Both the position numbers and the translations under genes were made by a program. A stretch of 32,348 nt of DNA from Lentisphaeria bacterium (GTDB taxonomy: Bacteria > Verrucomicrobiota > Lentisphaeria > Victivallales > Victivallaceae): assembly GCA_017504585.1 (NCBI GenBank), contig JAFVQX010000082.1:1-32348 (forward strand). The letters run 5' to 3'. The stretch's first letter is position 1; each line of letters begins with the position of its first letter. Positions 23,078 to 31,533 of this stretch are shown in pieces. A model generated the notes under the pieces. It did not search any database. It saw only the letters and a list, made by a program, of their open reading frames with translations, and was not told the DNA's origin.

Positions 23078-25612
23078 TTAAAATGTTATTTTTCCGGCAT
23101 TGACCAGCACCCGGGGCGACCGGGTCAGGACTTCTTTGAGTAAAGCGTTGCACTCCGCAAGGGGCATGGAGCTGATTATTTGTGCATCCTGCAAACAATT
23201 TTCAGCTTTATCATTGTAGAACAAACCCAGCTGCAAGTGCAGTAATCTTGCGTCGGCACACTCCATTTGTTTGGCGTAAGCACTCAAGGCAGCCAGCTTG
23301 GCGGCTGCGAACTCATCGGCGGTCAACCCCTGATCGATCAGGCGGTCAAGCTCACTATTCAAACACTCCAACGCCAACTTGGCATTTTCGGGCAGCACTC
23401 CGGCATGAAGCCCCACAACTCCCTGCACCAGACCGCAATTTGTCCAAATGCCTGTGGAGTAGGCAAGCTGCCGCTTTTCCCGGACTTCCTTGAATAAATG
23501 GCTCGCCAGACCGTTGAGAGCGGCATCCATGATCAGCAACGCATAATATTCCCGTGTATGGGCAAAACCACCGGCGACCGCACAGATCACGGTATTCTGC
23601 TCTCTGGGCAGCTCGATATTGTGGATTTGCGAATTTTCCAAACTTGCCAGATACTCTCTGGTTGCTCCGACTGGCGGAGTCAAAACTTCCTTGCTCCAGA
23701 TGATATTTGCTGCAATATTTTCAAAATAAGTTTGATACTCTTCTGCAGATTTCAGTTTGCCGGGGGCGGCAGTTGCTCCAAAGATCACCCATTGGGGCGA
23801 GAAACGGGCGGCAAAAAACTTTTGAACTTCATCAAGGGTTATCTTCTGTAACTCTTCCAAACTTTCCATGCGGCTGTTTCCGGCGGGGTGATCGCCAAAA
23901 ATCAACCGTTTGGCAGCCACCGAACCGGCAAAGTTGGTATCCATCAAGCGGCTGGCAAGCTGTTCAGCAAGATTGTTTTGTATGCGGTCAAAGATTTTCT
24001 GATCCAGCCGGAGTTTGGTCAATAGTTTCACAAAAATATCTTCGGCAAACTTCTGCGATTTAGGTGGATAAGTCAACTCCACAGCCAGGGTGTTGTTCCC
24101 GCAGCTGACATCCAGATCAATGCCGTGATCGTCCAAAAGCGTGTAGAATTTTTCTTCTGCAATACCGTTGTACCCGGTGGCAATGAGCTTGCTCAAAAGC
24201 TGGGTCAGGCCCTTGGAGTAAGTGTTTTCCCAAACCGGACCGGCAGGCAAAACCGCCGAAAGGGTATCCAGCGGGATATTGTTCCGTTCCAACACCGCAA
24301 AACGGCTGGAGTTTTTGAGCGTGCCAGTTACAGGTATAGCGGCAGAATTTTCCGGATTGCTCTTGCGAACCAGACTTTTTGCCGCAGCAGGCGAAACAGA
24401 AGATTGCACGATTTTCTGCTCATCAAGATATTCAAACGCCGCCTGATTGATCTCTTCGAGAGTAACTTTTTTGAGCTTATCCAAATAAAGTGTAACATCG
24501 GGTGTGCCAAAGTTCATGATCATACCATTGACCATGCTGACGGTGGAAGAAGTGTTCTTCAAGAGCTGATACATGGTCATCGCCTGCTGCATTTTTTCCC
24601 GTTTGAGTTCAGCCGCAGTCACGCCTTTATTGCGGATTTGGGCAAGATGCTTGGCAAGAGCCTTTTCGAGCTTGCTCTGTTTAGCCGGTTCGCAAGCTGC
24701 CGAAATTGCCAATATACTGCCGAAACTCATGCCGTCAAACTCCGCATCACACGCCAGAGCCAGATTTTCTTTGCAGATAAGCTCAAATGGCAGTCGCGAA
24801 CTGTCACTGCCGCCTAAAATTCCGCCCAAAAGATCCAACGCCGGAGTAACTTTGCCAGCGGCTTCAGGAGCTTTTACGCCCCACGCCAAACGGGTCAGGG
24901 GGTCGGCAAAAGTTGTGGTATAACGCCGGGCAAAGGCCGGTTCCGGCACCTGCGGCAAAATGATTTCATTCAAATTGCCCCGGCGGAAATCCGCTAAAAG
25001 GTCGCTTAAAACCGTGGCAATATGGTCAGTATCAAGGTCGCCGGTCACGATCCAGTGCGACCGCATGGCTCCATAGCGTTTCAGATAATACTCCACCATC
25101 ATATCTCTTGTGACGGCGGCGATTTTGTCAGGATAGCCGATAATGGGCAGCCGGGCAGGGTGGTTGGGGAAGATCCCGCCCCAGAGCTGCTGGATCATCA
25201 CATGCGCGGGGCGGTCAAAGATCATATCCGCTTCCCGGGCAATGACCTCTTTTTCGCTGTTGAATTTCTCTTGCGGAAATTCAGGCTTGGTGACCATGGC
25301 AGTGATCACATCAGCGGCGCGGTCAAACATGGCAGTTGGCACTTCCACATAGTAGGCTGTGTGGTCAAAAGTTGTGTAAGCGTTGCACTCGCCGCCGAGG
25401 GAATGAATGGTTTCAGCAGCGGATTCGCCGGGATAGCCGGTGCAGCCGCCAAAGAGCATGTGTTCCAGAAAGTGGGATAAACCGCAGCCTGAGAACTCCT
25501 CTTCATGGATGCTCCCGGTACGCATGACCGCCTGGATCCGGGTCAGCTTGGATTGGTTGAGAATGTGATAAAGCACAGCACCGTTTGGTAAAGCTCTGAC
25601 GCTTACGGGCAT
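23078..25612 (-). CDS. M16-family zinc metallopeptidase (insulinase/PqqL-like), two-repeat form
   Basis: An 844-residue protein with two M16 halves. The N-terminal half holds the inverted zinc motif HFLEH (47-51), with the third ligand Glu probably E127 in EKEVIAREAD. The C-terminal half (from about 440) has the inactive-partner fold with the RQLAYSTGIW segment near residue 730. M16 enzymes form a clam-shell chamber that degrades peptides. There is no signal peptide, so it is probably cytoplasmic. The frame could begin at 25687, but that would overlap the upstream gene by about 65 bases and adds a non-homologous tail; the ATG at 25612 (MPVSVRALPNG) fits the family and leaves a 10-base gap. 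No clear Shine-Dalgarno sequence precedes it, so it may rely on coupling. Confidence 0.92.
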   Translation of the reverse strand: MPVSVRALPNGAVLYHILNQSKLTRIQAVMRTGSIHEEEFSGCGLSHFLEHMLFGGCTGYPGESAAETIHSLGGECNAYTTFDHTAYYVEVPTAMFDRAADVITAMVTKPEFPQEKFNSEKEVIAREADMIFDRPAHVMIQQLWGGIFPNHPARLPIIGYPDKIAAVTRDMMVEYYLKRYGAMRSHWIVTGDLDTDHIATVLSDLLADFRRGNLNEIILPQVPEPAFARRYTTTFADPLTRLAWGVKAPEAAGKVTPALDLLGGILGGSDSSRLPFELICKENLALACDAEFDGMSFGSILAISAACEPAKQSKLEKALAKHLAQIRNKGVTAAELKREKMQQAMTMYQLLKNTSSTVSMVNGMIMNFGTPDVTLYLDKLKKVTLEEINQAAFEYLDEQKIVQSSVSPAAAKSLVRKSNPENSAAIPVTGTLKNSSRFAVLERNNIPLDTLSAVLPAGPVWENTYSKGLTQLLSKLIATGYNGIAEEKFYTLLDDHGIDLDVSCGNNTLAVELTYPPKSQKFAEDIFVKLLTKLRLDQKIFDRIQNNLAEQLASRLMDTNFAGSVAAKRLIFGDHPAGNSRMESLEELQKITLDEVQKFFAARFSPQWVIFGATAAPGKLKSAEEYQTYFENIAANIIWSKEVLTPPVGATREYLASLENSQIHNIELPREQNTVICAVAGGFAHTREYYALLIMDAALNGLASHLFKEVREKRQLAYSTGIWTNCGLVQGVVGLHAGVLPENAKLALECLNSELDRLIDQGLTADEFAAAKLAALSAYAKQMECADARLLHLQLGLFYNDKAENCLQDAQIISSMPLAECNALLKEVLTRSPRVLVNAGKITF

Positions 25613-25622
25613 TAAAGATCGG

Positions 25623-26021
25623 TCAGTCAATTTCGGGGATCTCCAAATCCAGACGCTTTTTACGGCGGCGGCGTGGTTGGTCAACAAGCTTGAACTCTAC
25701 ATCAAAATCAGATCGTTTGTCTTCAGCTGATGCACTCAATATTTGTAAGTTTATAAGGTCAAAAACAATTTCGCCTATATCCGAAGCGCTTTGGATGTTC
25801 CAGCTCTCAAGGATCAATGCTGTAAGTATGCCGAACTCGTCGGCAAGTTGTTTTTTCAACCCTTGCAGAACTTCCAGCGCCGAGAGATGACGCGGGGGAT
25901 CCAGGCGGTTGACCTGTTCGATCACTGCACCGGTCACGAACTCGTACGCATCCGGAGCATATTTGCCGGAGCGCTCATAGAATTCGTTGATCTTGCGCCG
26001 GGTTTCTGACATATTCTGCAT
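25623..26021 (-). CDS. Minf_1886-like small protein (Planctomycetota/Verrucomicrobiota-restricted family)
   Basis: A 132-residue protein of unknown function. The core (about 20-105) matches what I recall of the Minf_1886/TIGR04138 family: YAPDAYEFV, then LSALEVLQGLKKQLADEFG, a WNIQSASDIGEIVF segment and ASAEDKRSDFDVEF. The tail is basic (RRRRKKR) and ends in acidic residues. It is predicted soluble, largely helical, with no signal peptide or metal motif. An AGGGA site lies 7 bases before the ATG at 26021. It precedes the M16 peptidase gene by 10 bases and lies downstream of the ECF sigma gene. The family assignment rests on memory of its pattern and gives phylum information rather than function. 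Confidence 0.68.
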   Translation of the reverse strand: MQNMSETRRKINEFYERSGKYAPDAYEFVTGAVIEQVNRLDPPRHLSALEVLQGLKKQLADEFGILTALILESWNIQSASDIGEIVFDLINLQILSASAEDKRSDFDVEFKLVDQPRRRRKKRLDLEIPEID

Positions 26022-26104
26022 GGATCTATCCCTGATATTTTTACTGAAATAACGTCGGATATATAAGTTAATCCAAATAGCAGAAAGTTCAAGTGTTTTA
26101 TACT

Positions 26105-26130
26105 AAAAAATCCGTTTTTTTTAGCCGGAT
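26105..26130 (-). terminator. Putative terminator after the ECF sigma gene
   Basis: On the minus strand ATCCG and CGGAT (26130-26126 and 26114-26110) flank an A-rich loop and are followed by TTTTTT (26110-26105). A second stem, GGATCG/CGATCC, lies just before it. The short stem makes this a moderate call. Confidence 0.4.
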
Positions 26131-26147
26131 CGGGAGTGGGCGATCCA

Positions 26148-26780
26148 TCAAATCTGTTCTTCGGGAGTTATGCCGTAATTTTTCAATCTTTTCAGCAGCA
26201 GTTCCCGCCCGCGGGATAAGCGGGACTTTATGGTGCCAAGTTGGCAATGCTGAAGTTCAGCGATCTCTTCGTATGCCAGATCCTGAAAATGGCGCAACTG
26301 CATGGTTTCCCGCAACGATTCGGGCAACTGGGCTATTTCGACAGTCAGCAATTCTCCCAGTTCGGCGTTGTTCAAATCTCTTGCCGGAGAGTTTTTGCTG
26401 TCGGGGATGTTGAAATCTTCCTGCTGCTGATTGCCGCCGGGTTCCGGAGGGCGGCTGATACTGAAATTTACTTCGCTGCCCCGCCGCCGGTTCCAATGAT
26501 ATTTATTGTGCGCCTGATTGATGACTATCCGGCACAACCACGTCAGAAGCAGCGAGTCCCCGCGAAATCCCGGCAATGCCCGGTAGGCTTTGACCAGAGC
26601 ATCTTGAGTTACTTCTTCGGCATCGTGGTGCGAATTCAATATGGCAAAGGCGGTTTGATAGAGCCGCTGATGATAACGGTTGACAATTTCTTCAAAAGCG
26701 GCGGTATCGCCCGCCTGGGCGCGTTTTATCAACCCGGTATCATCGACTTGATCTCCGGATTTAGTTTGCTGATTGCTCAT
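26148..26780 (-). CDS. ECF-type RNA polymerase sigma factor
   Basis: A 210-residue extracytoplasmic-function sigma factor. Region 2 spans about 29-95 (NRYHQRLYQTAFAIL, DAEEVTQDALVKAYRAL, TWLCRIVINQAHNKY). A long polar linker with Pro/Gln/Asn (about 98-140) joins it to region 4 (143-195), which ends in the DNA-binding helix LAYEEIAELQHCQLGTIKSRLSRG. ECF factors redirect RNA polymerase in response to envelope or oxidative stress, normally held by an anti-sigma factor. No anti-sigma gene (zinc-finger or single-span) lies next to it on either side, which is unusual. A GGAAC...TCTAA pair upstream hints at autoregulation. Confidence 0.94.
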   Translation of the reverse strand: MSNQQTKSGDQVDDTGLIKRAQAGDTAAFEEIVNRYHQRLYQTAFAILNSHHDAEEVTQDALVKAYRALPGFRGDSLLLTWLCRIVINQAHNKYHWNRRRGSEVNFSISRPPEPGGNQQQEDFNIPDSKNSPARDLNNAELGELLTVEIAQLPESLRETMQLRHFQDLAYEEIAELQHCQLGTIKSRLSRGRELLLKRLKNYGITPEEQI

Positions 26781-26827
26781 AAAGCATAGATCGCTTTCTT
26801 TTCAAAAAAATCTTGGTCTTTAATTAA

Positions 26828-26857
26828 TTAGACCGGGAAACGCCCTGCTTTTGTTCC
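26828..26857 (-). promoter_or_regulatory. Possible ECF-type (self-recognised) promoter
   Basis: On the minus strand GGAAC (26857-26853) and TCTAA (26832-26828) are 20 bases apart, about 48 bases before the sigma-gene ATG. The elements look like RpoE-class boxes, though the spacing is about 2 bases longer than usual for RpoE. Confidence 0.3.
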
Positions 26858-27042
26858 ATTTTCGGCCGGATATTCCAGGAAATGCAAAAAAAATATCAAT
26901 GGAGCCAATTTCAAAACTCCTCAAAATTGTCAAAGCGTCCTCGCTTCGCTCCCTTTGCAGTTCTTTGCAATGCCATCTTTGCCATCTTTTGAATTACTTT
27001 TGAATTTGCCTCAAGGATAATTTTTTATTCCGGTTTTGCCAT
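26858..27042. other. Intergenic sequence with repeat-like segments
   Basis: No gene is visible. The stretch 26905-27005 contains several close variants of CTTTGC (CCCTTTGCAG, TCTTTGCAA, ATCTTTGCC) and self-complementary pieces such as AAAGCG...CGCT and CGCTTCGCTCC, giving it the look of a dispersed intergenic repeat or a decayed sequence. Only one copy is in the window. Confidence 0.25.
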
Positions 27043-27079
27043 AAAAAAACAGCCTGGAGTTGGGAAACCCCAAGCTGTT
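27043..27079 (-). terminator. Intrinsic terminator of the hydCBA operon
   Basis: On the minus strand AACAGC-TTGGGG pairs with CTCCAG-GCTGTT (27079-27048), a 12-base-pair stem with two G-U pairs and an 8-base loop, followed by a T-run (27049-27043). It lies 23 bases beyond the hydA stop. A T-run on the other strand (27083-27089) suggests it could work both ways. Confidence 0.8.
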
Positions 27080-27101
27080 GAGTTTTTTTCAGAAAACTTT
27101 A

Positions 27102-28853
27102 TTATTTGCTGTGGTATTCGGTGTGCAGCAAGTGGTGGGCTTTTTCGCCGCCGACTTCACCGAGGAACTCCGCATAAAGTTTCTGGATATCTTTGTTTTC
27201 GTGAGAGAAACGCAGAACTTTGCGTTCATCTTCGGTATACAAGCCCTTCATGCGTTTTTCCAGCAGCGCCGAATCGCCATGCAGGAAGGGCTGACCGCCG
27301 CCATTGATACATCCGCCGGGGCACGCCATGATTTCAATAGCCTGGAACCGGTTGGGGTCTTCGCGCACCATTTCCAAAACCTTGCGGGCATTGCCCAGTC
27401 CGGAGCAAACTGCAACTCTGATGCTCTTGCCGGGAGTGATCTCCACCGAAGCTTCTTTGATGCCGTCCAAACCGCGGACTGCCCGGAAGTTGATGGCATC
27501 GCCTTCCAGATTTTTGCCGTTGAGCATAAAGTAAACCGAGCGGCAAGCCGCTTCCAAAACCCCGCCGGTAACACCGAAAATATCCGCAGCACCGCTGGAT
27601 TCGCCCAACGGATTGTCAAACACATCATCTTCCAGATTGGCAAGGTTCACACCGGCTTCTTTGAACATCTTGCAAAGTTCGCGGGTGGTCACTACATAGT
27701 CGACATCACGCACGCCGTCTTTGGCAAATTCCGGACGGGCGGCTTCGTATTTTTTTGCCTGACAGGGCATGATGGAAACCACCACCAGATCTTTGGGCGC
27801 CACGCCGATTTTTTCGGCGTAGTAGCTTTTGGCAATAGCTCCGAACATCTGCTGGGGCGATTTGCAACTGGAGGGTATGTGCAGCAGATCCGGGAAGTTG
27901 TGTTCAATAAAGTTGATCCACCCGGGGCAGCAGCTGGTCAGGATCGGCAACTTTTTATTGGCTTTGATGCGTTCAACGATTTCGTGGCCTTCTTCCATAA
28001 TGGTCAGGTCAGCAGAAAAGTTGGTGTCGAAAACTTTATCGAACCCCAACGCCCGCAAGCCTGCCGCCAGTTTGCCGGTCACCGGTGCACCCGGCTCAAA
28101 CCCAAACTCCTGACCAATGGCTACGCGGACTGCCGGAGCGGTTTGAACCACCACGGTTTTAGCGGGATCGTTGATCGCATCCCAAACCTTTTTTACATAG
28201 CTTATACCGGTAATGGCACCTACCGGGCAGACATTTACGCACTGTCCGCAGAATGTGCAGTTGGATTCCGCCAGCGGAATAAGGTTGGCAGTACCGACCT
28301 TGGCGCTGAAGCCGCGACCGTAGCCGGTGAGGGCGCCCACCGTCTGGATCTTATTGCAGACAGTTTCGCAGCGCCGGCACATGATGCATTTTGAGAGATC
28401 CCGGCGGATAGCTTCGCTGGAGGCATCGGGCTTAAAACGGTTGCGCTCGCCAAGGTACTTGATTTCTTCAATGCCGAACTCGGCTGCCAGTTCCTGCAAT
28501 TCGCAATTCTGGTTTTTTGCGCAAGTCATACAGGTCTGCGGGTGATCGCTCAAAAGCAGTTCCAATATGGTTCGGCGGGCGTTCAGGGCACGGCGGCTGT
28601 TGGTGTGGACCTTCATGCCTTCCATGACCGGGGTCGCACAGGAAGGCGCCAGATTGCGGCGGTTTTCCACTTCGACCACGCAAATACGGCAGGAGGCCGG
28701 ATTGTTGGATATACCGCAACCGCCGATCTTGTCGCAATGACAGAGGGTGGGGATCTTGATATTGAGTGCTCTGGCTGCATCCAGAATGGTTGAGTTAGCC
28801 GGCACAGATACAGCTTTGCCGTTTATCGTAAGGTTGACCATTTTACTATCCAT
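27102..28853 (-). CDS. hydA: [FeFe]-hydrogenase catalytic subunit (HydA/HndD type, group A3-like)
   Basis: A 583-residue iron-only hydrogenase that evolves or consumes H2. In order: an N-terminal [2Fe-2S] domain (Cys at 38-58 and 72), a His-ligated [4Fe-4S] site (HPQTCMTC, 104-111, and C117), two [4Fe-4S] clusters (CIMCRRCETVC, 156-166; CTFCGQCVNVC, 199-209), and the H-cluster motifs TSCCPGW (306-312), IMPCQAKKYE (361-370) and MACPGGCINGGGQP (509-522). There is no extra C-terminal [2Fe-2S] domain, unlike the longer Thermotoga HydA. It lies 9 bases behind the NuoF-like gene, in the order hydC-hydB-hydA known from NAD(H)/ferredoxin-linked bifurcating enzymes. The maturation genes hydE, hydF and hydG are not in the window. 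The start at 28853 is chosen for its spacing to AAAGGA. Confidence 0.96.
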   Translation of the reverse strand: MDSKMVNLTINGKAVSVPANSTILDAARALNIKIPTLCHCDKIGGCGISNNPASCRICVVEVENRRNLAPSCATPVMEGMKVHTNSRRALNARRTILELLLSDHPQTCMTCAKNQNCELQELAAEFGIEEIKYLGERNRFKPDASSEAIRRDLSKCIMCRRCETVCNKIQTVGALTGYGRGFSAKVGTANLIPLAESNCTFCGQCVNVCPVGAITGISYVKKVWDAINDPAKTVVVQTAPAVRVAIGQEFGFEPGAPVTGKLAAGLRALGFDKVFDTNFSADLTIMEEGHEIVERIKANKKLPILTSCCPGWINFIEHNFPDLLHIPSSCKSPQQMFGAIAKSYYAEKIGVAPKDLVVVSIMPCQAKKYEAARPEFAKDGVRDVDYVVTTRELCKMFKEAGVNLANLEDDVFDNPLGESSGAADIFGVTGGVLEAACRSVYFMLNGKNLEGDAINFRAVRGLDGIKEASVEITPGKSIRVAVCSGLGNARKVLEMVREDPNRFQAIEIMACPGGCINGGGQPFLHGDSALLEKRMKGLYTEDERKVLRFSHENKDIQKLYAEFLGEVGGEKAHHLLHTEYHSK

Positions 28854-28862
28854 AATAAATAC

Positions 28863-30794
28863 TTATCCTTTGACAATAGCTTTTTTCGGGCAGTTATCGA
28901 TGCATTGACCGCACTTGATGCATTTTGCTGGATCGATAAAGTGTTTCTGTTTGAGTTCGCCGGTAATTGCATCCACCGGACAGTTGCGTTTGCATTTGGT
29001 GCAGCCCACGCAATCATCGGTAACGTGCAGAGTATAAAGGTTCGGACAGGCTCCTGCCGGACACTTTTTATCCACAACATGTGCCAGATATTCGGCTTTG
29101 AAGTACCGCAGAGTATTCAAAATGGGGTTGGGCGCGGTCTGCCCCAGTCCGCACAAGGCTGTATCGGCAATGGTTCGGGCAAGCTGTTCAAGCTCGTCAA
29201 GCATTTCCACTGTGCCGGTGCCGTTGCAGATCTGCTCAAGCATTTCCAGCATACGGCGGTTGCCGATACGGCACGGCGTGCATTTGCCGCAGGATTCGTC
29301 TTTGGTGAATTCCAGATAAAACTTTGCCATGGAAGGCATACAGTCTTTATCCGAAAGTACGATCATACCGCCGGAGCCCATCATGGAACCGATGCGCTGC
29401 AAGTTGGCATAATCAATGGGGGTATCGAGGTTTTCGGCAGTGATACAGCCGCCGGAAGGTCCGCCGGTCTGCACGGCTTTGAACTCATGTCCGCCGGAAA
29501 TACCGTCGCCGATCTCGTAGATGATCTCGCGCAGAGTCGTACCCATAGGTACTTCGACCAGACCCACGTTGTTGATCTGACCGGCAAGGGCAAAAACTTT
29601 GGTCCCTGAATTGCCGCTGATACTGCGCACCCAGTTGCCGTTTTCATCGAATTCAGCCTTCCAGTTACCGATCTGGCGGTACCATTCGGCACCTTTCTTG
29701 ATAATGACCGGTATGGAGGCATAAGTTTCCACATTGTTCACATTGGTCGAGCAACCCCAAACGCCGCCGCCGATATTGGCGGGGAAGGGCGGCTTGGTGG
29801 TAGGTTCGCCGCGCAGACCTTCCATGGAGTGGATAAGGGCGGTTTCTTCGCCGCAGACAAAGGCACCGGCGCCCAGTCGGAAGTCGATGTCAAAGGAGAA
29901 ATCCGTACCCATGATATTTTTGCCCAGCAGTCCAAGTTCCCGGGCCTGTTTAAGTGCGCCGATCAGGCGGTCAAGTGCCAGCGGATATTCTGCACGGATA
30001 TAGACATAACCCTGGTGGGCTCCGATAGCGTATGCCCCGATAGCCATAGCTTCGATAATACTGTGGGGGTCGCCTTCCAGGATCGAGCGGTCCATGAACG
30101 CTCCGGGGTCGCCTTCGTCGGCATTACAGACGATGTATTTTTCGTCGGCTTTGACTCCGGCAGCGATCTTCCATTTAAGCCCGGTGGGGAACCCGGCGCC
30201 GCCGCGGCCGCACAAGCCGGAGTTCAAAACTTCCTGAACTACCTGATCGGGCGTCATTTCAAAAAGTGCTTTGGCAAGCCCCTGATAACTTTCGTGAGCG
30301 ATATATTCGGTAATATCTTCAGGATCCAGCAAGCCGCAGTTGCGCAGCGCAATACGCTTCTGCTTGGCATAAAAGGACATTTTTTCGTAATCGTGGATGC
30401 GTTCTTTGAGCATGGGGTCGATAAAGAGCAGATGTTCCACAAGTTCTTTACCGATAATGTGCTTCTGGACGATTTCGCGGGCGTCACCGGGAGTTACCTG
30501 CACATAAAATACGTTGTCCGGCATAACCTTTACAATGGGGCCCTGGGCGCAGAAGCCGAAACAGCCGGTTTGAACGACTTTTACATCTTCTTCCAAACCG
30601 TTTTTGCGGATTTCTTCGCGCAAGTGCTGCATAAGCGAAAGGGATTCCGATGCGTGACATCCGGTACCGCCGCAGCAGAGGATCTCTTTTTTGACCGAGT
30701 GAATATCGTGTTCGTTGGTCAAACGCAGCGCCAAACTGCCTTTAGACTGATTATAAAGTTCAAGCAATTGTGCCTGGGAAGTGATCTTTTGCAT
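28863..30794 (-). CDS. hydB: NADH-binding hydrogenase subunit (HydB, NuoF-like)
   Basis: A 643-residue flavo-iron-sulfur subunit. An N-terminal thioredoxin-like [2Fe-2S] domain (about 1-125, CCGGTGC and TGCFGFC) precedes the NuoF core. The core has the NADH/FMN-binding GRGGAGFPTG and CNADEGDPGAFMDR motifs, and the ESCGKCTPCRIG [4Fe-4S] site near residue 490. The C-terminus adds two ferredoxin clusters (CVGCTKCKRNC and CIKCGQCIDNC). This is the standard layout of HydB of trimeric bifurcating hydrogenases, where FMN splits electrons between NAD(H) and ferredoxin for H2 formation. The gene starts 5 bases after hydC ends and stops 9 bases before hydA starts. Confidence 0.96.
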   Translation of the reverse strand: MQKITSQAQLLELYNQSKGSLALRLTNEHDIHSVKKEILCCGGTGCHASESLSLMQHLREEIRKNGLEEDVKVVQTGCFGFCAQGPIVKVMPDNVFYVQVTPGDAREIVQKHIIGKELVEHLLFIDPMLKERIHDYEKMSFYAKQKRIALRNCGLLDPEDITEYIAHESYQGLAKALFEMTPDQVVQEVLNSGLCGRGGAGFPTGLKWKIAAGVKADEKYIVCNADEGDPGAFMDRSILEGDPHSIIEAMAIGAYAIGAHQGYVYIRAEYPLALDRLIGALKQARELGLLGKNIMGTDFSFDIDFRLGAGAFVCGEETALIHSMEGLRGEPTTKPPFPANIGGGVWGCSTNVNNVETYASIPVIIKKGAEWYRQIGNWKAEFDENGNWVRSISGNSGTKVFALAGQINNVGLVEVPMGTTLREIIYEIGDGISGGHEFKAVQTGGPSGGCITAENLDTPIDYANLQRIGSMMGSGGMIVLSDKDCMPSMAKFYLEFTKDESCGKCTPCRIGNRRMLEMLEQICNGTGTVEMLDELEQLARTIADTALCGLGQTAPNPILNTLRYFKAEYLAHVVDKKCPAGACPNLYTLHVTDDCVGCTKCKRNCPVDAITGELKQKHFIDPAKCIKCGQCIDNCPKKAIVKG

Positions 30795-30799
30795 TGTGC

Positions 30800-31315
30800 T
30801 TACCCCTGCTTCTTGTATTCGTTGATGATTTCAATGGCTTTGGCAACAGTCAGCTTGCCGTAAACTTTGCCGTTTACGATCATGACCGGAGCCAATCCGC
30901 AAGCGCCTACGCAGCGCAATGCAGAAATCGAGAAAAGTCCGTCGGCAGTCGGTTCAGTATCAGCTTTGACTCCCAGCATACGCTCTATTTCGGCAAGGAT
31001 GTTCTGTGAACCTTTGACGTAGCATGCAGTGCCCAGACAAATGTCGATGCAATATTTACCTTTGGGCTTTGTGGTAAAGTAGTTATAAAAACTTACGACC
31101 CCGGATACCTGGGCTTCAGACAGGAAAAGCCGTTTTGCCACATGCTGCTGAACTTCGCGGGGGAGATAGCCGAAAATCGCTTGTGCCCGATGGAGCGATC
31201 GAATAAGCCAGCCACGGCGGCGTTCATTTTTCCGATCAATATTCAGAGTGTCAATAAAACGATCAAGCTCGGCGAATTTTGCTTTCGCGGCTTCCGACAT
31301 TTGTTGGCAACACAT
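30800..31315 (-). CDS. hydC: NuoE-like hydrogenase subunit (HydC)
   Basis: A 171-residue thioredoxin-like [2Fe-2S] protein with the four cluster cysteines in CLGTACYVKG and CVGACGLAPV. The N-terminal helical part (about 1-75) is as in NuoE. It relays electrons to HydB in the trimeric NAD-dependent hydrogenase. It is the first gene of the hydCBA operon. The ATG at 31315 has GGA eight bases upstream; the next in-frame ATG at 31300 has none, so the longer start is used. Confidence 0.94.
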   Translation of the reverse strand: MCCQQMSEAAKAKFAELDRFIDTLNIDRKNERRRGWLIRSLHRAQAIFGYLPREVQQHVAKRLFLSEAQVSGVVSFYNYFTTKPKGKYCIDICLGTACYVKGSQNILAEIERMLGVKADTEPTADGLFSISALRCVGACGLAPVMIVNGKVYGKLTVAKAIEIINEYKKQG

Positions 31316-31385
31316 GCTTTCGGTCCTGTCTGGTTGATTTTATTTTGTTGGTTTATAATCTGTATAATAAAGATTTACATCTCTA

Positions 31386-31414
31386 ATATTAGCATAATAT
31401 ATTTGCTTTTGCAA
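31386..31414 (-). promoter_or_regulatory. Candidate hydCBA promoter
   Basis: Minus-strand TTGCAA (31414-31409), 17 bases, TAATAT (31391-31386), about 70 bases before the hydC ATG. Both boxes match consensus at only 4 of 6 positions in AT-rich sequence. Between hydC and the DUF454 gene (31316-31533) I see no gene. Confidence 0.3.
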
Positions 31415-31533
31415 GTAAAAAATAATGTCAAAGCATAAAAAATGAAAAAAATATTTCACTTTTTTGCAAAAACGAACGAAAAATATCAAATCATTCCTGA
31501 AAAAACCATTTGTTATCATTGATTTTTCCGGAT

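Noticed and set aside
23058-23198. Upstream extension of the ROK kinase gene
   Set aside because: The extra 47 residues read as non-homologous sequence overlapping the M16 gene end; the ATG at 23057 starts exactly at the ROK ATP-binding strand.
27060-28394. 444-codon plus-strand frame opposite hydA
   Set aside because: The translation has no family features, whereas the opposite strand has every cluster motif of an [FeFe]-hydrogenase.
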